64,000 bases of DNA from Vicinamibacterales bacterium (GCA_030680175.1 JAUXWO010000051.1:1-64000); one strand, 5' to 3'; shown: positions 19,866 to 27,344, numbered from the stretch's first letter. Notes: generated by a model from the letters alone, not told the origin. Program-made: numbers and translations.

Positions 19866-20047
19866 GAGCAGAGGTCCTATTGACGAGCGTGCAAACGATC
19901 GCAGTGGCGCAGAGGAGAGCGAGCCGCCGAGGCTGAATGCTCTTGACCACTATGTCATATAAAGTCGCATAATGATGCTGCACTGAGCGCGAAGTGTCAA
20001 GCGATTCGCCTGCAAAATCGTTCGTGGCAGCTACAGAAGTGTTCGTG
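19866..20047. promoter_or_regulatory. AT-rich divergent intergenic region
   Basis: This stretch of about 180 bp is notably AT-rich around 19943-19980 (ACTATGTCATATAAAG, CATAATGATGC), against a very GC-rich background. It must contain the promoters for the giant NHL gene (minus) and the nucleotidyltransferase gene (plus). Read on the minus strand, the GCATCATTA block near 19978 is similar to that at 9791 upstream of the kinase operon. No precise -35/-10 pair is claimed. Confidence 0.4.
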
Positions 20048-21154
20048 ATGGCAGCCATACAGACTAAGTCTCTCTGGCACAACATCTTGGAGGTGGCAGC
20101 CCCTGCCACTTCCGGGGGGGTGACGACGGTTCTGTCCGTGGCTGGCCGAGGGAGGGTGGGCGTGATGCTCGCCCACGAGTTCCTCGCCGAGACGGATGCG
20201 CCGCCGGCGACCCGCGCGCGGCTCGAGCAGATCGTGCGCGACGCGCTCGCCGTCGACCTGATCCGGACGGCGTCGCTCCGGTGCGTTCTCGACCGGCTCG
20301 CGGCCGACGGGGTCCCGGTGCTGATCATGAAAGGGGCCGCGCTCGCGCACACCTGCTACCCCGCGCCGCACCTGCGGCCACGCAATGACGACGACCTTGT
20401 CGTGAGCCAGGCGGCGTTTGCGTCCGCGTGCACCTCGCTCGAGCGACAGGGCTACATCGCGGAGCCACAGGCGTCGGGCGACCGCGTGACTGGCCAGCGC
20501 CACTTCGCGCGCACGGGAGGGGGGGGGACCACGCACCACGTCGATCTCCATTGGCGCCTCGTGAACCCCGCGGCCTTCGACGATCTGCCCGGCTTCGACA
20601 CCCTGGCCGCGGCGTCGGTCCCCTTGCCGGGCCTCGGTCGGCACGCGCGCGGTTTCGGCTCGGTGCACGCGCTGCTGCTGGCGTGCGCACACCGCGTCGC
20701 GCATCACACGCCCACCGAAGACCCGCAGTGGCTGCTCGACATGCACTTGATCGCACGCACCCTCGACGATCGGGGCTGGGCGGAGTTCGCGATGCAGGCC
20801 GAGCAGTCCCGTCTGGCCGAGGTCTGCGCCTCCGAACTGCGCCGGACACGGGAGGCGTTCGGCACGCCGGTCCCGGACGGCGTGCTGGCGCGGCTCGCCG
20901 CGGTCACCGGCGAACCCACCGCGGAGCATCTGGGCGCGCACGATCCGCTGCACGTCCAGTGGCTGAACCTGCGCCATGCCGGCGGGTGGCGCGCACGCCT
21001 CACGCTCGTGCGGCAGCACGTGTTCCCTCCACCGGCCTACATGCTCGCGCGCGACCGCCCCCGCCATCCGGCGCTGCTCCCCTGGCTCTACGTACGGCGC
21101 GCGGGGGTCGGCCTGGGGCGATGGATCCGCGAAGCCCGTGCGCGCCGGAGCTGA
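20048..21154 (+). CDS. nucleotidyltransferase family protein (NTP_transf_5-like)
   Basis: A 368-residue protein of the uncharacterised nucleotidyltransferase family that recurs beside lasso-peptide and related RiPP genes. The motif VPVLIMKGAALAHTCYP...LRPRNDDDLVV (about residues 77-115 from this start) is the family hallmark, with the acidic pair of the metal site in NDDDL. A second His-rich segment, THHVDLHWRLV, follows. The frame is open back to a GTG at 19994, adding 18 residues; the ATG at 20048 is chosen because the extra residues look unstructured, but either is possible. It is 3 bp upstream of a 2OG-Fe(II) oxygenase gene. Possible role: nucleotidylation of the peptide; substrate unproven. 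Confidence 0.85.
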   Translation: MAAIQTKSLWHNILEVAAPATSGGVTTVLSVAGRGRVGVMLAHEFLAETDAPPATRARLEQIVRDALAVDLIRTASLRCVLDRLAADGVPVLIMKGAALAHTCYPAPHLRPRNDDDLVVSQAAFASACTSLERQGYIAEPQASGDRVTGQRHFARTGGGGTTHHVDLHWRLVNPAAFDDLPGFDTLAAASVPLPGLGRHARGFGSVHALLLACAHRVAHHTPTEDPQWLLDMHLIARTLDDRGWAEFAMQAEQSRLAEVCASELRRTREAFGTPVPDGVLARLAAVTGEPTAEHLGAHDPLHVQWLNLRHAGGWRARLTLVRQHVFPPPAYMLARDRPRHPALLPWLYVRRAGVGLGRWIREARARRS

Positions 21155-21157
21155 CCC

Positions 21158-21784
21158 ATGCCGTCACCACGCGCCTTCAGCGACCTCGGCCTTTTCGTGC
21201 ACGCGGACTTCCTCGATCCGGCGAGGCGCGTCGCGCTGGCCGTGCGGGCCGCCGCGGCCCCGCACACGCCGGCGGCGATCGAAGCGGGGCCCGGCACCGC
21301 GGTCGATCCCGACGTCCGCCGCACCGACGAGGTCACGGCCCTCGACGACACGCTCGCGCCACTCGACCGGCGCCTCGATGCCCTTGGTCCCGCGCTCGGG
21401 CGCCACTTCGGCGTGACACTCGGATCCGCCGAACCCCTCGGGATGCTCCGCTACGGGCCGGGCAGCTTCTACCGGGCCCACCGCGACCGGTCCTCCGGCA
21501 CGCCCGGCACGCGCGAGCGCGCGGTGTCGGTGGTGCTCTTCGTGAATGGACGGGACGGCGACGGGTCTTACGAGGGCGGGGCGCTGCGTTTCTACGGGCT
21601 GCTGGGCGAGGGGCCGCTGGCGGGCGTGGGTCTGGACATGGACCCGGCGGCGGGCACGCTCGTCGCCTTCCGCTCGGAGGTGCTGCACGAGGTGACGCCC
21701 GTCACCTCGGGGGTCCGGTACACGCTTGTCACCTGGTTCTCCGCGCGCGACGCCGCCGCGGGCGGTGGGTCGCCGCTACCGTGA
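21158..21784 (+). CDS. 2-oxoglutarate/Fe(II) oxygenase, prolyl-hydroxylase-like
   Basis: A 208-residue oxygenase of the prolyl-4-hydroxylase-like double-stranded beta-helix type. The iron triad is visible as H108-x-D110 (YRAHRD) and H177 (EVLHEV), with R187 (SGVRYTLVTWF) as the 2-oxoglutarate anchor. The EGGALRFYG motif near 139 is typical. It starts 3 bp after the nucleotidyltransferase stop, and its 3' end overlaps that of a second, minus-strand 2OG oxygenase by 9 bp. In this setting it may hydroxylate the lasso peptide (for example its Pro or Val residues); that is inference. Confidence 0.88.
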   Translation: MPSPRAFSDLGLFVHADFLDPARRVALAVRAAAAPHTPAAIEAGPGTAVDPDVRRTDEVTALDDTLAPLDRRLDALGPALGRHFGVTLGSAEPLGMLRYGPGSFYRAHRDRSSGTPGTRERAVSVVLFVNGRDGDGSYEGGALRFYGLLGEGPLAGVGLDMDPAAGTLVAFRSEVLHEVTPVTSGVRYTLVTWFSARDAAAGGGSPLP

Positions 21785-22399
21785 CGGATCGACACAGAAC
21801 CACCCCGCCAGGGCGGTCTTCGGCGTGACGCCGCGCATCGGCGCGATGCAATGCTCGAGCGACGGATCGATCGCGAAGAGCACCCCGTCACCGGGTCCGG
21901 TGTTCGCAATCGTCGCGAGCGGGCGTCCGGCCTTCTCTCGCAGCTGGAACTCGCCCCCCTCGAACGGCGCCTCACTCAGGTTCACCGTCAACGCCACGCG
22001 CCGGTTGCCGTCCGCATCGTCATGCCACGAGTCGCGATGCCCGGCGCCTGGCAGCAGCCGGTAGACCGCCCCCACGAACCCGCCAATCTCCGGGACCCCG
22101 GCCACGTGCTGGACGGTCGCCACCACCGCGGGATCGTTCAGGAGGAAGTGCAGGACGCCATGGAGGTGGTCGTCGCGCAGTTTCAGGTCCACCGCTGGCG
22201 GATACACGCCGTGCGCGATCCGGGTCGTGAACGCCGCGGCGGCGAGGTGCCGCTGCAGCAGTGCCAGCAGATCCGCGTCGAACAACCGCGGCAGGCGCAG
22301 CACGCGCGCGGTCGCGAACGCCGCGGCCAACGCGTCGAGTGCCGCGCCGGCCGGCCGCCGGCCAACGCCCCGCCTGGTCAGCTGCAGTGCGGATGACAC
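21776..22399 (-). CDS. 2-oxoglutarate/Fe(II) oxygenase
   Basis: A 207-residue oxygenase, distinct in sequence from the plus-strand one. HDD at 126-128 (DSWHDDADG) supplies His and Asp ligands, the family motif FEGGEFQL lies near 146-153, and the distal His is H183 (SLEHCIAP). The 2-oxoglutarate-binding basic residue is probably K194. The GTG at 22399 is taken as start: it is 4 bp past the stop of the kinase gene, whereas the longer frame would run 53 bp into that gene. Last gene of the minus-strand lasso operon. Confidence 0.85.
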   Translation of the reverse strand: MSSALQLTRRGVGRRPAGAALDALAAAFATARVLRLPRLFDADLLALLQRHLAAAAFTTRIAHGVYPPAVDLKLRDDHLHGVLHFLLNDPAVVATVQHVAGVPEIGGFVGAVYRLLPGAGHRDSWHDDADGNRRVALTVNLSEAPFEGGEFQLREKAGRPLATIANTGPGDGVLFAIDPSLEHCIAPMRGVTPKTALAGWFCVDPSR

Positions 22400-22403
22400 C
22401 GGC

Positions 22404-23366
22404 CTATCCTGCGGCACGCCGGGATGGTGCAGGCACGCCGATCGCCGCCAGCACATCGTCGAGACGGTCGAGCGCGCGCGGGTAGACGAGGCCCACCACC
22501 GCCACGCGCTCCACGAGCGTGGCGAGCTGCCCGAAGCTCGTGCGCAGGGCCGCGCGATTCGTCACGTCGAGTACGAACGCACAGCGCGTGAGCGCAACAA
22601 CGGCATCCCGTGGCGCGACCGGGACGCGCGTGACGGCCTGGTCGTCGGACGCCATCGCGCGATCGATCAGAAAGAGGCGGGCGAGCGGCGCCGGGTGTGC
22701 CAGGAAGCGCAGGTTTGTCTCGGGACCGAGCCGCCGCTTCGTCGAGTAGTCCGCCACGGCAGGCACGGCCGCCGCCTCCGGAAAGACCGCGTCGGCCACG
22801 TCACGCCACAGGCGCAGCTCGCAGAAGCTCGGCACCGCCATCATCTGCCCGGTCTGCGGCGTGACGATGAGGACATCGTCGGTCACGAGCGACCAGCCGC
22901 GCTTGACGCACGCGGCCGCCAGCGTGGACTTGCCGCTGCCACCTGGGCCGACAAATGCGACGATGCCCTCGGGGCCCGCGACGGCGCTGGCGTGCAGGGC
23001 GAGGCGACCCGGCGCCGCGACGAGCAGCGGCAGCACCTGGTTGAGCAGCAGGTGGCGCACCGTGTCGTCTGGCGTGCCCGGCATCGCATAGGCGCGGATC
23101 GTCCGTTCCGCGGGACGCACCTCGAAGCTGGCGGAGTGCGCGAACTGCAGCAAGTATCCCGAGGCGAGGCGGCCGAACGAGAGCCAGAGCGACCCATCCT
23201 CTTCGTCCCAGTGATGGAACCACTCGTGGCAGGAGGGTGGCAGCTCGTCGGCGACGGTGATCGTCCAGTCCGGCGCACCCGCCGGTGCCGCCGACAGCGG
23301 CGGCAGCGGCAGTGTGCTCGCAAGGCGGAGACCGCCGGCGAGGTACACCGCCGGGCTACTCAGCAT
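22404..23366 (-). CDS. HPr-kinase-like kinase of the lasso cluster
   Basis: A 320-residue HprK-related kinase. The P-loop is FVGPGGSGKSTLAAA (140-148 core), followed by a conserved SLVTDDVL acidic segment that would bind metal. The N-terminal ~110 residues are beta-rich. HprK-like kinases in lasso clusters (paeninodin PadeK and relatives) phosphorylate a precursor side chain, in that case the C-terminal Ser. Here the precursor ends in Leu, so the target would have to be Ser35, Ser38, Thr39 or Thr50. The start is the ATG at 23366, which overlaps the methyltransferase stop by 11 bp; the longer open frame reads only Arg/Ser residues. Confidence 0.87.
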   Translation of the reverse strand: MLSSPAVYLAGGLRLASTLPLPPLSAAPAGAPDWTITVADELPPSCHEWFHHWDEEDGSLWLSFGRLASGYLLQFAHSASFEVRPAERTIRAYAMPGTPDDTVRHLLLNQVLPLLVAAPGRLALHASAVAGPEGIVAFVGPGGSGKSTLAAACVKRGWSLVTDDVLIVTPQTGQMMAVPSFCELRLWRDVADAVFPEAAAVPAVADYSTKRRLGPETNLRFLAHPAPLARLFLIDRAMASDDQAVTRVPVAPRDAVVALTRCAFVLDVTNRAALRTSFGQLATLVERVAVVGLVYPRALDRLDDVLAAIGVPAPSRRAAG

Positions 23367-24492
23367 AGCGGGTGAGGACTTCGGCCACGAATGCGGCCGC
23401 CGCGGCTGGCGTCGGCAGCAGATCGCGGTGCCGGTCGAAGACGCCCGCCTCAATCGCCGCCACCGAATGCGCGCCGTCGCAGAGTTCGAGCACGGTGCGC
23501 CGCGCCTGACCGGCCGGCGACAGCACCGGCACGCGGCCGGGCGCCGTGCGCAGGAGATCCTCGGTCGAGATCAACATCCCATGGAAGGTCGAGTGCCGGA
23601 ACCGCGCGCGCGGCGCCTCGGCCTCCCCGACGTCCACCTGCCACTCGAGGATCGTGTTGGTCGGACGCACACGGAGTCGCACGGCGATCGGGTCGCCGCG
23701 CCCGACCGTGGTGCGCTGGTCCACGGGCAGCAGCGCCTGCCTGCGGCGAATACGCGCGGGGCTGTCGGGCGCGTTGGTCATCGTGATGCCGGGGGCCAGG
23801 TCCGCGACGAACCAGCCGGCCAGCGCATCGAGCGTGCCGGCGCGATCCACGACGAACGACGCCGCCCCTTCCGTCATCTCCCCCGACGCGGTGGCCAGAT
23901 CGAAGCGCACGACCGGCGCGCCGGGCGCCAGGGCGCCGGATGGATCGAGGGCGAACGGATACCCGGTGCTCGCGGCCATCGGCCGGACGAGCGACACATC
24001 GAGGCCGGCCACGGGACGGCTCCAGCACTCCACGGCCTCGCGCACCCCGTCGTGCTCCCATGGCGCCATGTGAATCGCCACCGCCGAGGGCACCAGACGC
24101 CCGCCGGGCTTCAGCCACCGCGTGCGCGCATCCGACATGTACTCGACGATCCCTGCGTTGAAGCCGAGGTGGCCGATCTGATCGGTCACAATCACGTCCA
24201 CGGGCTCCGGAGGCGGCGTCCAGGTCGACACCGACCGAATCACCTCGACCCGATCGGCCAGGCCGTTGGCGCGCGCCAGCGCGCGCGCCAGTTCGACGAT
24301 CGCGCCGTCGTCCACGGCGTAGACCTTGCGCGCGCCGGCCTGGCAGGCCAGGTAGCCGAGGATGCCGGTACCCGACGCCAGGTCGAGCACCACGTCGCCG
24401 GGCCGCACGGCCTGCGCGATGGCGCGACGGAACGCGTCGATACGCGGCGCATCGAACAGGTACTCCCGGTGTTCGTCGATGATCAGGGACAC
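23356..24492 (-). CDS. PRMT-like class I methyltransferase with C-terminal PqqD-like segment
   Basis: A 378-residue SAM-dependent methyltransferase. An N-terminal DEHREYLFDAPRIDAFRRAI resembles the PRMT start; motif I is VLDLASGTG (35-43), and the acidic end of strand 2 is YAVDD. The region that in PRMTs carries the double-Glu loop reads TDQIGHLGFNAG (103-114), so both Glu are absent and true arginine methylation is uncertain. After a beta domain, the last ~60 residues (VPVLSPAGQARRTVLELCDG...) resemble the C-terminal half of PqqD/RRE domains. It sits directly downstream of the precursor gene, so it probably modifies that peptide. Confidence 0.85.
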   Translation of the reverse strand: MSLIIDEHREYLFDAPRIDAFRRAIAQAVRPGDVVLDLASGTGILGYLACQAGARKVYAVDDGAIVELARALARANGLADRVEVIRSVSTWTPPPEPVDVIVTDQIGHLGFNAGIVEYMSDARTRWLKPGGRLVPSAVAIHMAPWEHDGVREAVECWSRPVAGLDVSLVRPMAASTGYPFALDPSGALAPGAPVVRFDLATASGEMTEGAASFVVDRAGTLDALAGWFVADLAPGITMTNAPDSPARIRRRQALLPVDQRTTVGRGDPIAVRLRVRPTNTILEWQVDVGEAEAPRARFRHSTFHGMLISTEDLLRTAPGRVPVLSPAGQARRTVLELCDGAHSVAAIEAGVFDRHRDLLPTPAAAAAFVAEVLTRYAE

Positions 24493-24529
24493 GGATCAGC
24501 TGCGGGGGAGGAAAGGGGCGCGTGTACGG

Positions 24530-24557
24530 GACGAGGCGAGGGGGGCAGGGCCTCGTC
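24530..24557 (-). terminator. hairpin just after the lasso precursor gene
   Basis: An 8-bp perfect stem GACGAGGC/GCCTCGTC with a 12-nt C-rich loop on the minus strand. It starts 2 bp past the precursor stop and ends 37 bp before the methyltransferase start. There is no T-run. Hairpins at this spot in lasso operons commonly protect the precursor transcript or attenuate downstream genes. The gap 24493-24559 holds nothing else of note. Confidence 0.5.
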
Positions 24558-24559
24558 GC

Positions 24560-24721
24560 TCAGAGGCATCCCGTGCGCATGACCGGCACGCCGCCTTCCT
24601 GGCGAGTGCTGCCTCCGGACTGCGTGAGCTTCGCGATGGTGCCGTACTCCACGAGCACAGGCGGCTCGTAGGTCCGGTCACGGTCGCCGACCTTCGCGGG
24701 AGACGAGGTCTTCTCAGTCAT
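24560..24721 (-). CDS. lasso-peptide precursor (leader plus 19-residue core)
   Basis: A 53-residue peptide, too short for routine gene calling. The leader contains the full lasso signature YxxPxLxxxGxxxxxT: Y18, P21, L23, G27, T33. That Thr is the conserved penultimate leader residue, giving a leader of 34 residues. The predicted core is SGGSTRQEGGVPVMRTGCL, with Ser1 as amine donor and Glu at position 8 as acceptor for an 8-residue ring; the 11-residue tail ends in Cys-Leu. A weak TAGGCGC precedes the ATG. Upstream are the B1, B2 and C genes; downstream are methyltransferase, kinase and oxygenase. Alternative cleavage one residue later would give a Gly start and a 7-residue ring. Confidence 0.9.
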   Translation of the reverse strand: MTEKTSSPAKVGDRDRTYEPPVLVEYGTIAKLTQSGGSTRQEGGVPVMRTGCL

Positions 24722-24770
24722 GCGCCTATGTTACGCCGGCACCGGACGGCACGCAACACGCGGCGCCCCC

Positions 24771-26624
24771 TCACCTCCCTTCCGCGCCCCGGCACCAGAG
24801 CTCCACGGCGAGGACCGCCCACAAATCGTCAGCAAGGGCTGGCCAGTTGTCCAGCCCCCCTGCGACGGCGGTGTCGAGCGCGTCATGCAGGCGTACGACC
24901 GCGCTGGCTCGTACCCAGTCCCTCCGAGCGATGGCGAGGTCAGCTACGAGGCTCCGGCTCCCGACCCCCGCGAACGCCTCCAGCAGGAAATGCGAGTAGT
25001 CACCGTAGGTGACGCTTCGCAGAGTCGAAGCGGGCAGCCGCCCGGCCATCGCCCGTCGAAGCACGGCCTTGGGCAGGCCGTCCCCACGCCGCTGCTCCTC
25101 CGGAAGGCCGAGAGCAAACGTCACGATCCGGCGGTCGTAGAAGGGGGCGCGGTCCTCGAGGCCGGCGCCGACGGCAAAGCGCTCCTGCTCCTCGCGCGCC
25201 GCGATCGCCCCTGGGGACCATGCCTCCGTCACGAGATACCGCGCGGCATGGCTGCGCGCCTGCACGGCCGGCACCGTCAGTCGCAGGCGATCAGCGAGCG
25301 CCACGCGGCGCGCGAAGTCGGGGGCGATCCACACGGGCAGCCGTCGCGGGCGGACGAGCCGTCGCGCCACCGGACGCAGCGCCTGCGGGACCAGGGGCCA
25401 CAGTGCATCGCGCCAGACGCCCCTCGTCCCCACTGAATCGGGCATCGCGAGCTCCGCACGCCAACGGCGGACGAAGGCGCGTGCGCGACCGTGCGCGATC
25501 AGATCCGCTAGATGCGCACGCGTGCCGAACAGCCACTCGTCGCCGCCCACCCCGTTCAGCAGCACGCCAGCACCCGCGGCAGCGGCCCGCCGTCTCAAGC
25601 CGTGCGAGGCCGCGCCGGCCGGATGCGCCGGCAGCGCCCCAGTGGCCGCGGCCTCGGCCGCGAAGTCGAACGCCGCGACACTCGCCTCGACGCGCGTCCA
25701 GTGCGCGCCGCCCACGTGCGCGACGGTCGCCCGCGCCGCAGCGGTCTCGTCGAGCGCCCCATCGGCCACGCCGAGGGTGAAGGCGTGCAGGTCGTGACCA
25801 AGCGCCGCCGCCGTCGCGTAGATCGAACCGGAATCGAGGCCCCCGCTGAGCATCAGCCCGGCCGGGCGGCCCTCGGTCGCACGCAGCCTGTCGGCGACCG
25901 CCGCGGTGAGCCGCGTGCGCAGGTCGTCGGCGTACTCGTCGTCGCGCGCGTAGCGGAGTTCCTCTCGCGCATCGGGCGTCCAGTACGGCGCGACATCCGT
26001 ACGGTCGCGCCCGACGATCAGCCGGTGCCCGGGCGGCAGGCGCTCGACGCCGTCGTAGAGCGTGCGCGTCACGCTCACGGTGCGGCCACACAGGGCCTCG
26101 GCCACCGTCCCCTCGTCGATCGGCCGGTGGAGGTGACGCGCCAGCGCCGGCGCGGAGGAGGCGCAGTACACGGCGTGCGGCGTCACGGCCAGGCACAGCG
26201 GTCGAAGGCCCAGGATGTCGCGGGCGGCCACGAGGCGCTGCCGGCGCGCGTCCCAGATGATGAGGGCGAAGTCGCCGGCCAGCCGTGCGAACGCCGCCTC
26301 GCCCCAGGCACGATAGGCCGCGAGGACGAGCGGCGCGTCATCGAGATCGCCGGGCGCGCCGAGCGCACTGGCGAGCGCCGGCCGATCATCGAGCCGGCCA
26401 TCGAAGACGAGGACGAGGCCCGCGCCGGCGTCGTGGAGGGGCCCGGCGGCCTGCGTGGACCCGGGCGTCGACGTGCGGGAGGTCTGTCCCAGTGCGGCGG
26501 GACCGTCGAGACGCATGGCCTCTCGATCGGGACCACGGTCGCGGACGGCGGCGAGGAGCGGCTGCAGGTCGGGCGCGGCCGCCGGGCGGCCGTCGCGGTG
26601 GAACACGGCGGCCAGTCCGCTCAT
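24771..26624 (-). CDS. lasso cyclase, asparagine-synthetase-like (C protein)
   Basis: A 617-residue AsnB-like protein. An N-terminal glutaminase-fold region (1-190) begins MSGLAAVF, so the catalytic Cys2 of true asparagine synthetases is replaced by Ser: no ammonia should be made from glutamine. The synthetase domain has the ATP pyrophosphatase loop SGGLDS at 260-265 and the GVGGDEWLFG acidic motif near 353. In lasso clusters this enzyme adenylates the side-chain carboxylate of the ring Asp/Glu, which is then attacked by the core N-terminus. Overlaps the B2 stop by 4 bp (ATGA). The stop lies 49 bp before the precursor ATG. Confidence 0.88.
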   Translation of the reverse strand: MSGLAAVFHRDGRPAAAPDLQPLLAAVRDRGPDREAMRLDGPAALGQTSRTSTPGSTQAAGPLHDAGAGLVLVFDGRLDDRPALASALGAPGDLDDAPLVLAAYRAWGEAAFARLAGDFALIIWDARRQRLVAARDILGLRPLCLAVTPHAVYCASSAPALARHLHRPIDEGTVAEALCGRTVSVTRTLYDGVERLPPGHRLIVGRDRTDVAPYWTPDAREELRYARDDEYADDLRTRLTAAVADRLRATEGRPAGLMLSGGLDSGSIYATAAALGHDLHAFTLGVADGALDETAAARATVAHVGGAHWTRVEASVAAFDFAAEAAATGALPAHPAGAASHGLRRRAAAAGAGVLLNGVGGDEWLFGTRAHLADLIAHGRARAFVRRWRAELAMPDSVGTRGVWRDALWPLVPQALRPVARRLVRPRRLPVWIAPDFARRVALADRLRLTVPAVQARSHAARYLVTEAWSPGAIAAREEQERFAVGAGLEDRAPFYDRRIVTFALGLPEEQRRGDGLPKAVLRRAMAGRLPASTLRSVTYGDYSHFLLEAFAGVGSRSLVADLAIARRDWVRASAVVRLHDALDTAVAGGLDNWPALADDLWAVLAVELWCRGAEGR

Positions 26625-27049
26625 GCGGGGCGGGAGTCCGGCAACGCCCAGCGCGCCACGGGGACGAGGTGCGCCTCGGGCACGGGTCCAGCCACCTCGC
26701 CGCTGGCCACCACCCACGCGTGGGCCGCGAACGCGGGCGCCCCGGGTTCGGTGCCGATGACCAGCTCGCACGCGCCGCCAACGGAGGCAATCAGCCGCGC
26801 GGACACGGCCGCCCGCACCAGGCAGGTGGTCGACCAGGGCAGGCGCGCCGCCACGGCCTCGACGATCCATGCCACGCGCGCGGGCGCGATGGTGGTTGGC
26901 GCGCGCTGCACGCCGCTGATGCGAGTGAGCTGCCGGAGGCCCCAGCCCGGACCGGGCCATCGCACGACGCACGACGCCACGGCGAGGAGCGCCGTGGCCC
27001 GCAGGACCAGCCCGCGCTCGGCGCGCGACAGCCGCGCGAATCGCGCCAC
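26621..27049 (-). CDS. lasso-peptide leader protease B2 (transglutaminase fold)
   Basis: A 142-residue protease of the Transglut_core3/lasso B2 family. The catalytic Cys is C76 in PWSTTCLVRA and the His is H110 in AHAWVV, both in the usual order. The third residue, an Asp in a short stretch after the His, is not evident: only Glu residues follow until D138. The GTG start at 27049 lies 7 bp after the PqqD-like gene. It would cut the leader after residue 34 once the peptide is presented by B1, coupled to ring closure by the cyclase. Confidence 0.87.
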   Translation of the reverse strand: MARFARLSRAERGLVLRATALLAVASCVVRWPGPGWGLRQLTRISGVQRAPTTIAPARVAWIVEAVAARLPWSTTCLVRAAVSARLIASVGGACELVIGTEPGAPAFAAHAWVVASGEVAGPVPEAHLVPVARWALPDSRPA

Positions 27050-27056
27050 GGCGCCG

Positions 27057-27344
27057 TCAGTCAGCGGCCGCCCCCGCGGGTTCGACGAGGCCCTTCTCGA
27101 CGAGTGTCCCGACCAGCGCCAGCACGTCCTCGCGGATGCGCGCGACGGGGGCCTCGAACTCGACCGCCAGCGCGTCGCACGTGCCCGCCACGTCGTTGGT
27201 CTGCAGCAGTTCCCAGGCCCGCGTGCCGACGGGGTTCAGCCCGTAGTACATCCCGCTCTCCAGGTTGAGCAGGAGCGCCTCGGTGCCGAGCGTGCGGAAC
27301 ACGACATCGGGACGGATGACGAAGCGTGCGTGCAAATCTGACAT
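27057..27344 (-). CDS. PqqD-like RiPP recognition protein (lasso B1)
   Basis: A 95-residue stand-alone PqqD/RRE protein. The pattern FVIRPDVVFRTLGTEALLLNLESGMYYGLNPVGTRAWELL followed by a helical V..LV..LVEKGLVE is the PqqD fold: a three-stranded sheet and a helix bundle. In lasso systems B1 binds the leader motif YxxPxLxxxG and hands it to the B2 protease, which is encoded 7 bp downstream here. First of the B1-B2-C group; 46 bp after the flavoprotein gene. Confidence 0.9.
   Translation of the reverse strand: MSDLHARFVIRPDVVFRTLGTEALLLNLESGMYYGLNPVGTRAWELLQTNDVAGTCDALAVEFEAPVARIREDVLALVGTLVEKGLVEPAGAAAD

Noticed and set aside
15165-19883. 1572-codon plus-strand frame across the giant gene
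   Set aside because: Arg/His/Val-rich antisense shadow of the minus-strand NHL/cadherin gene, with no domain and no signal peptide.
20071-20090. TGGCAC followed by TTGG, resembling a sigma-54 promoter
   Set aside because: Spacing is one base off and the site lies within the nucleotidyltransferase coding region.
24771-26972. Longer start for the lasso cyclase reaching 26972
   Set aside because: The extra residues are Arg/Gly low complexity overlapping the B2 gene; the ATG at 26624 gives the AsnB-type N-terminus and an ATGA overlap.
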